A stretch of 64,000 nucleotides of DNA from Brachionus manjavacas (Eukaryota; Rotifera; Eurotatoria; Ploima; Brachionidae), in the NCBI GenBank assembly GCA_019054805.1, contig JAHQIY010000036.1, forward strand, positions 248,001 through 312,000, given 5' to 3'. Shown piece by piece: positions 1-9,880 of the stretch. The notes below the pieces were generated by a model. The model saw only the letters and a list, made by a program, of their open reading frames with translations, made no database searches and was not told the DNA's origin. Within the stretch, counting starts at the first letter, position 1. Every line of letters begins with the position of its first letter. Both the position numbers and the translations under genes were made by a program.

Positions 1-52
1 AATTTTTTTTGTTCAATCAATATTAAATTTAAAGCTAAAAAAATGAAATTAC

Positions 53-2601
53 TCCAGAATTGGTGCTCTTATTATCTCCAAATTACGCAAAAAGTTTATT
101 GAGTAAATTAAATCAGATTGAATTCGAACAAAACCATTTATGATTCGAATTGAGCTTAGAACTTCCAACTCTTTTTCTGTTAATTCTGTGATGTCTCTTT
201 AAATTTAAATTTTAGAGAAAAAAAAGAAAAAAAGTGAAAATAAAATAAATTAAACAAAATAATAAGATGTATCTTACGAATTTGAATCAATAATCATTAA
301 ATTTCCATTCAATATTTCACAGTCTTTGAGTAGGTGAATGTTTTCACGATTTAAAATTTCACTTGGCATTTTAATGCTAGTTATAACACAGGCTTTCAAT
401 TAAAATTTAAATAGTTTTCTGTAATATAAAATTTGAATTGGGCAATTTTCGTACTTTTTTTACATTTAGGAGGTTCGCAGGGCTTACATATTCGTCTCAG
501 TCCTTTTTCACCTGTAACTGGATTGTTTATTATCTCTTCCTCTTCGTTTGTATTATCTGGACATTTCGATACGCACAATTCTTGGTAAATAAATAAATTT
601 TCTACATAAATAAATCAAATTAATTAAGGTTTAGCTTATTAGAAGATTTTGATTTTACTAGGACAGCTCCGAACACAAGATATTCCGAATTGGTACATTC
701 CATTTTGGTTATAAACGAGTTCACCAGTGAGTGTATCGACCATCTTGATTCTTGGACAGCTGTCAACACACTCGCCGGTTTCAAGAATACGGAATTTCTT
801 ACATGCTATGCAATCTTTGCTTGTAGGTCCAGTACACCCTCCTAAGCATTCTTTATAGCAACAATCATATTTTCCTGTACCAAAACATCTTCCTTGACAA
901 CTCGAGCTACATTTCAATCGAGACACTTTAATTTTTATTTTTATTTTTATTTTTCAGGTTTAAAGAAGAAAACTTAACTTTTGTGAATTAAACTATTTTT
1001 TATATCTATTATATTTCTATGTAAAACATCGCCAAGCCTGGCGTAATTTTTTTTGAATAAATTAAATTAAATTAAATAATTCAAAAAGTTAAATTTTTTT
1101 CAAAGTATTCAGTTCAAATTTTTAATTTACATTTTTGGCATCCATTTGGAAACCAACAGCCACATGTGTGACTCTCGGAAGTGCCACTTTGACAACATGA
1201 ACTGCCACATTTCGAACATAGCAATGGGTTCGCATTGTTTTGTATGTAATTGTTTTCGTGGTCATTTATTATATCATCCCAGAGAACTTCGTTCATGTTA
1301 CATAACTTGGGATTGTCGGTAATGAAAGAAGATCCTCTTTGAACTTCAGTGAGATTTTTTAAATCCAATCTTTCAAGTTTTTCATTTGAGGCGATAAAAA
1401 TGCTATAGTTGCTCGAAAATAGGGTTTTGCCACGAATTATTTGTAAGTTTTTTAGACGTAAGCTCTTTAAGTTTGTATTGAAAATTATAAGATAACCGGT
1501 AATTTCGCGGATTGAGTCCAAGAATGAAAAATCATACACCGAGACGTCGTCAGATTCAGGCTTAAAATTTTTGATTTCTAGATTTCCATCTACATACACA
1601 CAACCTGAATATATTGCTTTTAGCATTTTGTAATCGTTGCGGCTCCCACTTAAACCATAATTTGTGCCAATGCATACTTAAATAACATATTTAATTGACA
1701 AATGCTGAAAATAAAAGCTTTTGAAAAATTGGTCATTTTTGGAGTGTATTTGTGATAATGGAGCAAAGCAATAATATTTTGCAGGTAGAAAATTCATCAA
1801 AGAAAATCAGCGAAATACCCCAAACTCTATCCAGATTTTTTTCTAAATCTGATCATTTTTTAATATTTTTTTAAATAGCAAAAATTCTATCTAAGTCTAA
1901 GCTAAAATAATTTAATGTATTTATAGCACTGCAACCAGCTATATCTCATTCAGATTAAAAAAAAAAAAGTTAAAACGATTATGATAAAATCAGAAAATCG
2001 AAAAAGAACAAGAAAGTTACTTAACCAGAGGAACACTCAGATATTGGAATATTCGTGAAAGAAAGGAAATAAACTAAGGCAGCTCAGACACATAATGGCT
2101 CAGAACCTGTCTGACAATAAAGGCGAGAGAATCACTCAGTCCTTACCTAACTAACCTTCACACAAATCACAAGACCTTTGATTCTTCCAATTTTTTTAAA
2201 GATTTCTCTATTATCATTTAGTTTAACAATTGAGACGAAAATCGAAATTTCTTAAGATTAAGATTATGCTTGTCCTATTGCTTAAATTATAAAGAATTGC
2301 TCAAATTCTTTTATAGGTAATAATTTAAGACATTTTTAAATTTTTAGAAAAGAAAAGAAATTTAAAAGCCAAAAAATACATGATAGAATTACAGCATTTT
2401 AATTCTTGACATTATAAGCTTGGTCAATAGTTTACCTTGACTTGATCTTATATAAAGATACGGATTGTTGACATATTCCATTGATTTAATTCGATTATAG
2501 AGATAAGATTGCGCTTCGGATATTTCAACCAGATTAGTTAAATTAGATGATAACACATAATTTAAGAAGCATAGTAGAAGAGAAAAAAAATATGGTGACA
2601 T
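53..2601 (-). CDS. EGFR: EGFR/ErbB-family receptor tyrosine kinase, N-terminal ectodomain (partial, continues left of window)
   Basis: Epidermal growth factor receptor homologue; only the extracellular ligand-binding part is in the window. Exons by splice phase: 2601-2436, 1676-1131, 925-659, 601-455, 392-278, 196-53 (about 461 codons), all GT..AG and in frame. Exon 1 starts at an ATG with a hydrophobic signal peptide (MSPYFFSLLLCFLNYVLSS). Exon 2 is the receptor L1 domain (GCVYVDGNLEI, LQIIRGKTLF, DNPKLCNMNEVLWDDI). Exons 3-4 are the furin-like cysteine-rich region (CSSSCQGRC, CCYKECLGGCTGP, DCIACKKFR, QFGISCVRSCP, LCVSKCPDN). Exons 5-6 open the L2 domain (LLKDCEILNGNLMI, INGFVRIQSDL, LRNLEIIR). 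The order and cysteine spacing follow ErbB receptors and not the insulin receptor. Introns 3-5 are about 50-80 bp, intron 1 is 759 bp and intron 2 is 205 bp. The transmembrane and kinase parts lie outside. What is seen is the ectodomain; kinase activity is inferred from family. Confidence 0.93.
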
Positions 2602-4890
2602 TTATTGGATCAGTAAAATTTTGTTTCAAATATTATAACCAAAAAAAGATAAATAAACTTGGCAAAATAGAAATGCTCAAATATTTTTCTCTTTTCATCA
2701 ATTATGACTGCTTGTTTAATAGATTTTTGTGTATTTACATTAAAAATAAATTTTAAATAAAATAATTATAGGTATAATAATAAAATTTTCGTAATAAGAC
2801 TCATCAAAAGATTTCATGACATAAATACACTTTTTAAAGTCGTATTAAAAGCTTTAAATGTCAATTAAAATTGAATATTATTCAAACTAATCTCAAAAAT
2901 CGGTAAATTATATCAAGACACAAAATTTATTATGTAAAATATTAATTTATTATGAATTTTTTGAAAATTTTTCAAGCGTGACCATTTTTAGTTTGAAAAT
3001 TTTATTACCTTTTTCATGCTCGCCGAATTCATTTCTGATATATTGAACCAAAGTGCAGATCAATACTATCACAGCTAGTCGATTTTTGATAATCATTGAC
3101 GCTGCTTTCTTTTTTACGCAACTTTAGTTTAACAACTAATGCTCATATTTGAGCATGGTGCTTTTTCCGAGTTAATTAATTGAGTTTTATCTAAAATTTT
3201 TAGAAAAAATCAAATTGTAACAAAAATTTTTGAGTTATTTGTTTATTAAAGCTAAAAATGAAAATATTTTACTAATAGATTTTAAGTTTGGTCATCAGTT
3301 GGCAGATTAAAAAGATTAATTAGCCTCAAACTAGTTTAATTTTTAAAACAATTTGCCCTTAGAATTTTTGGTTGATGAATGGAAAATTTAAAAAAAATAT
3401 TATTAAACAAAATTTGACAGCTTCAAGAAAAACCATAAATTGCCAATTAATTTCACTCAAAAAAAAATCTGTTTATCTTAGATTTTAATCGTTTATCTTT
3501 TAATTTTTTGTCCAAAATTCATCTTCTTATTTCAAATAACATTCAAACCATTCATTGTTTCTTCTAGTCACGTGCTGATTTAAAATGCACTTCGCCAACT
3601 TGTATTCATGATAAGATTTTCTAGAATGTTCCAAATAAAGCATTCACACAACTGATTTTAAACTCAAAGAGAAAAATTTTTCTAATTTTTTTTGTGTACC
3701 CAATTTCTAAAAACCGTAATTCAGTCTTTTGAATAGATATAAATACAAAAGAGCATAGATTTTCTTTTATTGACTCTGAACAACAATAGAATCAATAAAA
3801 GCCTGATAATTTAAATAGTTTTGAATGCCAATTGTGGGTCATTGAAAAATTTCAAACTTGACTCCTACTAAATTATTGTTTTTTTTTTGTTGAAAAAATA
3901 ATACATTTCTTGGTGAGTTATCAAATAAATTCTACTTCCCAGATATCCCATACATATATATCCCATTTTTTGTGCGAAATTTTGATTTTTAAAATCAAAT
4001 ATTGAAAAATATTGTTCTCTCTTTATCTCTCTAATCATGTAATGCTTTTGAGGTGATATTTATATTCGGATTAGTTTACGTACACTTAATCAAAGTCGTA
4101 GTGTTAATAAATTAGAACCAGTTTTGGTTGACAATTGTTTATAAACTCGAAAAATTTAGTCTTGCTCATTTTTTTTAGGGATCATATATTTTTGATAGTA
4201 ATCTTAGATTAATTAGCAAAAAAGTAAAATATGCATACCAAATAAAAATAAATAAAAATAAATTGGTTTTAAAAAATGAACATTTAATTAAAAAGATACA
4301 AAACATGCTTAAAGGATATTTGTATTTAAATATTCATATCTAATATCGCTAATACTTTTGTAGATATAACTTCCGATTGATTTGATCTAATTAATTATCT
4401 AAACTTTACAAGCCAAAAAAAGACTAAATTTGGAGAAAGAAAAAATATTCTGTATACCAAATTGCCTAGCGTTCTCAGTACTAATAACTTTAAAATTATT
4501 ATTTCGAAAATAAAAACACAAAAAATGAAGCAACACACTTTGAAACTGAATTCCATTTTGAACTAGATACATTGTAAGGCTTGACTTTTAGTATTAATCT
4601 TAAAATTTCAAACCCTATAGGTAATTTAGAAAACACGTTTTATTTTGACCTGACAATTTAAATGAAAAATTTTAAATTTAGTCAAAATCCGTAAAAATAA
4701 ACTTATTTTATCGGCCCAGAAGGTTTTCACTTTTAACAAGATTATATTAGTCATGTTCATATTGATTTTACGAATGATTTTTTTTAAGTAAAAATTAATT
4801 TTTATATTATCTACTTATCTGGGAGAGTGAAGCAAGAGCCAGGCGCAGAATAAAAATAATTTAAGAAGGTGCTGTTAAGGAGAAGAGAAG
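2602..4890. other. Intergenic, AT-rich, upstream of the EGFR-like gene
   Basis: No open frame with recognisable protein content and no clear element ends. The promoter of the receptor gene must lie at its left side, but no TATA box or initiator stands out from the AT-rich background. Confidence 0.5.
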
Positions 4891-5032
4891 TTTTTTAAAT
4901 CTAAATTCAGTTTTTGCAAAAACTGTGCATTTTATTAGAATTTGAAGCAGGTCTTGTTCTAAGCGCCTATAATTCTACAGTATCAGAGAAAATGCAGAAT
5001 TTTTGCAGAGACTGAATTTAGATTTGAAAAGC
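4891..5032. repeat. Imperfect inverted repeat (MITE-like palindrome)
   Basis: Arms of about 45 bp (4891-4935 and 4988-5032) are imperfect reverse complements, sharing AAATCTAAATTCAGT and TGCAAAAA..TGCATTTT, around a loop of about 50 bp. It ends exactly where the target duplication of the hAT element begins. The TGCAGA..TTGCAGAG motifs resemble the centre of the foldback element at 53598-53952, so it may be a related remnant. Confidence 0.55.
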
Positions 5033-5059
5033 TTTTTTTTAGTGATGGGAGTTTTCTCT

Positions 5060-5475
5060 TTAGTTTAGTTAACTAATTTTTAGTCGACTAGTTTTTAGTT
5101 AACTAATTTTTAGTCGACTTGTTTTTAGCTAACTAAATTTTAGTCGGCTTATTTTTAGCTAACTAAAATTTAGCCAACTAGCTTTTAGCTAACTAATTTT
5201 TAGTCGACTTGTTTTTAGCTAACTAAAATTTAGCCAACTAGCTTTTAGTTAACTAATTTTTAGTTAACTAAAATCTAGTCGACTAGTTTCTAGTTAACTA
5301 AAATTTAGTCGACTAGTTTTTAGTTAACTTATTTTTAGTCGACTAAATTTTAGTTAACTAAAAACTAGTCGACTGAATTTTAGTTAACTTATTTTTAGTC
5401 AACTAAAATTTAGTTAACTTATTTTTAGTCAACTAAAATTTAGTTAACTTGTTTTTAGTCAACTTAACTAAAATT
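5060..5475. repeat. Left subterminal array of alternating palindromes (hAT)
   Basis: About two dozen units spaced 15-16 bp apart alternate between AGTTAACT (GTTAAC core) and AGTCGACT (GTCGAC core), with variants AGCTAACT, AGTCGGCT, AGCCAACT and AGTCAACT, separated by AAATTT or TTTTT. Each unit is itself a near-palindrome. The same array in inverted order is at the right end. These are plausible transposase binding sites; that role is inferred. Confidence 0.92.
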
Positions 5476-6603
5476 TATGACTAAAGTTTTTTTTTTACAT
5501 TCAAATTTTTTAGGGAAAATTTTTACTGATATTTTTAATTAAGACTAAATCTTAAAATAAATTTAGATAATTTTTTTTTGTTTTTTATTTTAAATGGCTT
5601 TGAGTAGTAAAACTCCTTTCACCATTGTAATTTTAGTATTTCTGAAATTTTTTAAATATTTTTTTAAAGATCCGAAATGTTAAAAGAATTCGAACACAAA
5701 TTAATTAATTAAAAATCTAACTCATTTTCTAAACTTTTTGTTAATTCAATTTTTATACTTTTTATTCGGTTTTGTTTTTATTCACTTTTTTATTCTCTTA
5801 TCTCTATGATTCAATTTTATTTGTCCATGGGGCTTAAACTTTAATTAAATAAAATTAAATAAATATAAATAAATTTTGTTTTTTTACTTAGCTTTGTGTT
5901 TTACTCACTTTATATTCAATAAAAAAATTGTCAATCAATTCACTTTTTTTATAATCAGTCTCATTGTCTTATTCAAATAATAATTCAATACAATTCAATT
6001 AATTTTTTATTGAATAAAAAGAAAAAAAATTGAATATTTTTCTAACTAATTCACTTAATTGATTAATTCACGTGAAAACTTCACGCCAGTTTATAATTAA
6101 AACAGAGATTATTTTATCCAGTCAAAAAGTTTTATATTTTCTATTCCAATTTTATTTTTTTTAATATTGCACTAAAAACTCAATATGAAAAGAAAATTTT
6201 GAAATATCAATTACAAGTCAAGATCGTTTATTTCGTTGGAAGTACTCCGAGTAAATACGGAGTAAAAAAATTAAATATGATTAAATTATCAATAAAAGAT
6301 TTATTGAATCATTGATTTTATTGGTTAAAAATTAAAGAGTAAACAGGTAAATAATTGAAATTCTTGTCCTATCAATCAACCAATAGAATATAGAAAGATA
6401 AAAACTAGAATTTCCGTTAATGATTCTTTTAGGCTTAACTTAATAAAATCTGGTTTTTTTACCTATCCTCCTTAAAAAAAAGTTTTCTCACAAAAAAATT
6501 ATAACTGTCTAAATAAGGGAATGTTAATTTTAAATAAAAACAATCAATTAATTTCCAAAATCAAATTTAAAATTTTTACTAAAAATACAATAAAAAATTT
6601 AAA

Positions 6604-8596
6604 ATGTCTAATAAAAGAATGAGAACAAGCGTTGCATCGATCTTAGGAGAAAACTCTAGAATGGATGAATTTCTTCAGGAAAATTACAACGACTCAAATT
6701 TACAAACGCAAGCATCAGATGTTCAGCCGACTCAATCAAATACAATTTCAAACGAAAGTTTTCATGTTGAGGAAACCTCTTCGATGGATCCGAATCTTCA
6801 AGGGCAAAATATTTTCTTCGAGGAAGTTGGCATACTACAAAAAGATAATATTGTTGTCCAAATGTTGCAATGTTTAGAATGCAAAAAAGATAACATTCTA
6901 AAATATTATCAAAAGACTTCAGCAAAAACCAATCTCGACTATCATTTAGAGGTAAAACACGGGATAAAAATTGCCAAAAAACAAAGAAAAAATTTACTCA
7001 TCAGAAAATTTAGAACAAGAAAACCAGATAGCGCCCTTTTGTTTTTTTAAATTTTTTGTTTTTTACCTTTTTCAATTGTAGAAAATTCACATTTTAAGGA
7101 ATTTATTTTATTATTGAATAAGGACTATAAATTACCGACAAGAAAAAATTAAGATCCATTTTGGATGAAATTTATCAAAGAAAAAACAAGAACTCTTAAC
7201 CAAACTTATTTCAGTTGATTTTTTAAGTCTTACTACAGATAGCTGGACATCTTGCCAAAACTATAGCTATTTTAGCTTAACTTGTCATTTTTTTGATAAC
7301 TTTAAGCTTAAAACATATTGCTTAAACTTTAGTAACTTAGTTGGTGGTCACACTGCAGAAAATTTAGAATCTTCTATTATTGAGGTCTTAGAAAAATTTA
7401 ATTTGAAAGGTAAAATTTTTTCAATTGTCTCCGATAATGCTTCGAACATTCGAAGAGCAGTTTTAGATATGGATTTAAATCATGAGCCAATTAGGTGCAT
7501 AGGTCATGTCTTACAGTTGATAGTAAAAAAATTTATCGAGAAATGTGGAAGATCTTGCAAAATTTAATGAAGAAAGTGAGCTAATTCAACCTGATATCAG
7601 TAATTATTCAGTGGGTAAAATTCTTTTAAAATGTAGAAGTATTGTCTGCTCGTTTAATCACTCCACTCAGCTGAAAGAATTGCTCGAAGAGCAGCAAAAA
7701 GGGGAAACTAAGATTCTGAACCTTGTCCAAGATGTAAAAACACGCTGGCATTCTACTTTTGCGATGGTAAAAAGAATTTTCACACTTCATTCTTTTATAG
7801 AAACAATTTTTCATAGGCAAGAATATAAGCAATTTAAAATAAATCTTTTAACTAGAAATGAACTAGCTTATCTAGAAGAATTAATTAATGTCCTGTCCAT
7901 TTTTGATAAAGTTAGTGAAACTTTATCTGGAGAAAATTATGTAACTAGTTCAATGATCGTTCCAGGTTTTAAGTATATTGAAATGAAGTTAAGAATAAAA
8001 AATAATAACTCAACTTTCGAAAAAAACATAAAAAATGCGTTAAAAGGTTATTATGATGAATATTTAAACAACTATGATTTAGAATCAAATGATTTTCTTT
8101 TATCAGCTACATTTTTGCATCCTTTTTATAAAAAATTTCAATTTATCACTAATGTATTAAGCAGAAATAATTGTCTAAAAACTAGCAAAAAACTTTTTAA
8201 TTAACTTATTTAAGACGAAAAGATATGACGAAAAGATATCAAGTCTAAAGAAAAAAATTAAAGAGAGAGAAAGACAATTAACAAAAAATTAAATTTTGAT
8301 TCAGATTGGAGATACTGAGGAAACAGATGAAGAAATTTTCGACATTAAAAAAGAAATAAAAAGTTATCTAAATAATGATAAGAATGAAGATGCTATAGCT
8401 CTTTTGGAAAAACAATATTTATGAGTATCCGATATTGTCTATTTTGGCAAGTGTAATTCTAGCTGCTCCGGCAACCAGCGTTCCGAGTGAAAGATTGTTT
8501 TCTCATGCTGGTTATCAGCTCTGGGATCGAAGAAATAGGCTTTCAAAAGCAAACTTTGAAAAAATAATGTTCTTATATGAAAACAAAGATTTATGA
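6604..8596 (+). pseudogene. hAT transposase with BED zinc finger, broken by frameshifts
   Basis: Transposase of the hAT element. The first frame (6604-7050) begins at ATG and contains a BED finger: C-x2-C at CLECKKDN and H-x4-H at HLEVKH. The next segment reads in pieces: FLSLTTDSWTS, SIVSDNASNIRRAV and CIGHVLQLIVKKFI, the usual RNase-H-like hAT motifs. The frame at 7545-8204 carries NLVQDVKTRWHSTFAM, the conserved TRW block. The C-terminal dimerisation block ILAAPATSVPSERLFSHAG is at about 8450-8515, ending NKDL then stop. At least four frame changes (near 7045, 7150-7200, 7535, 8205-8410) make it non-coding as it stands. Part of the first gap could be a removed intron. Confidence 0.88.
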
Positions 8597-8909
8597 GTTT
8601 GTACTAGTTGATTATTTTTTTTTTTATTTTTTTTTATTTTTTTTTTATTTTTTTTTGATTTTTTTTTGTATTTGATTGTATGTATTTTTTCTTCTATAAT
8701 ATTAAAATTTCCATTAAAAAAAGTTAAATAAATGTTTTTTAAAATTTTATTTTTTTCTTTACGATTCCCCTTATATCTGGCTTACCCTATAATTTCCTGT
8801 AAACCCTAAATTGTCTCACTAAGATATCTCACTCCTCCCACTAAAACTATTTTTTACTTAATATAATACTAGTCCCGAGATATCTGATTCACACATTTTT
8901 TGTACTCTT

Positions 8910-9350
8910 AGTCTAACTAATTCGACTAAACTAAAATTAAGTTGACTAAAAATAAGTTAACTAAAAAACTAGTCGACTAAATTTTAGTTAACTAAAAACT
9001 AGTCGACTAAATTTTTAGTTAACTAAAAAACTAGTCGACTAGATTTTAGTTAACTAAAAACTAGTCGACTAAAAATTAGTTAACTAAAAGCTAGTTGGCT
9101 AAATTTTAGTTAGCTAAAAACAAGTCGACTAAAAATTAGTTAGCTAAAAGCTAGTTGGCTAAATTTTAGTTAGCTAAAAATAAGCCGACTAAAATTTAGT
9201 TAGCTAAAAACAAGTCGACTAAAAATTAGTTAACTAAAAACTAGTCGACTAAAAATTAGTTAACTAAAAATAAGTGAACTAAAAATTAGTCGGCTAAAAA
9301 TTAGTTAACTAAAAATTAGTCGACTTATTTTTAGCCGACTAAACTAAATT
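8910..9350. repeat. Right subterminal array of alternating palindromes (hAT)
   Basis: Mirror image of the left array: AGTTAACT and AGTCGACT units alternate with AGTTAGCT, AGTTGGCT and AGCCGACT variants over about 440 bp, ending 20-odd bp before the right TIR. The variants match those of the left array, as expected if the two ends are copied from or corrected against one another. Confidence 0.92.
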
Positions 9351-9576
9351 AGTTAAGTTAAGACCCATCTCTACTTTTTTTCATCTCAACAAAATTTCTA
9401 ATTTCTTTATCACAAACTTTGTATTTTCATTTAGAAATTTGCTCTTAACTTCACTTTCACTATTTATCTCTAATTAACAGTATTTGATAAAAAACGGGGA
9501 TTTTTCCCAATAAAAATTTCAGATCTTTTTGCGATATTATTTTAAAAGAATAATTTTTTTGTCCAGGCCTCATAAT

Positions 9577-9880
9577 TTTATTTTTTATTTATTTGTTTTC
9601 TGTACCGAGCTAGGACTCCTTCAGAATAAATTAAAAAAATCAAAATCAAAATAAAAATAAAATTAAAGATACTGAAATGAGATAAAAAAAAATCAAAATA
9701 AAGTAAATAAGCTAAAAAAAATGAAAGTTTAGAAGACATAGATTGTTACATGTGGCAAATGTTTACATGGTTCAGGTTTAAGGAAAAAAGGAGGAAATAG
9801 CAAGGTAGCAATTACACAATGGAGTTGGGTTTTCAATATATCTCGATTCGAAACCTTCTTTGTATTCCTCCATCAGTCTT
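9577..9880 (-). mobile_element. 5'-truncated LINE 3' end (same family as the LINE at 23996-26945)
   Basis: Read on the minus strand it ends in the LINE C-terminal codons (the plus strand shows AGCAATTACACAATGGAGTT, the reverse complement of the TQLHCVIA codons) and the 3' UTR signature GGAG..CTAGCTCGGTACAGAAAAC followed by an A/T-rich tail. About 300 bp long with no coding capacity beyond the last few residues. Confidence 0.85.

Larger units (their letters stand above)
5040..9373 (+). mobile_element. hAT-superfamily DNA transposon, full length, degenerate
   Basis: A 4334-bp element flanked by a perfect 8-bp target duplication CTTTTTTT (5032-5039 and 9374-9381), the length typical of hAT. The ends are short inverted repeats, TAGTGATGGGAG on the left and TAGAGATGGGTC on the right (reverse complement). 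Inside each end lies an array of about 400 bp of palindromic units. The internal region encodes a BED-finger hAT transposase with several frame breaks. Because the target site is a T-run, the duplication is somewhat less decisive than a mixed-base one, but its C-T(7) form, the TIRs and the transposase all agree. Confidence 0.9.

Noticed and set aside
2547-2756. Plus-strand frame over the EGFR signal-peptide exon
   Set aside because: Antisense to a coding exon and then AT-rich sequence without motifs.
5040-9373. Reading the palindrome arrays as a satellite or CRISPR-like array
   Set aside because: Units are palindromic and contiguous with no spacers, they occur as mirrored ends of one transposon, and the host is a eukaryote.
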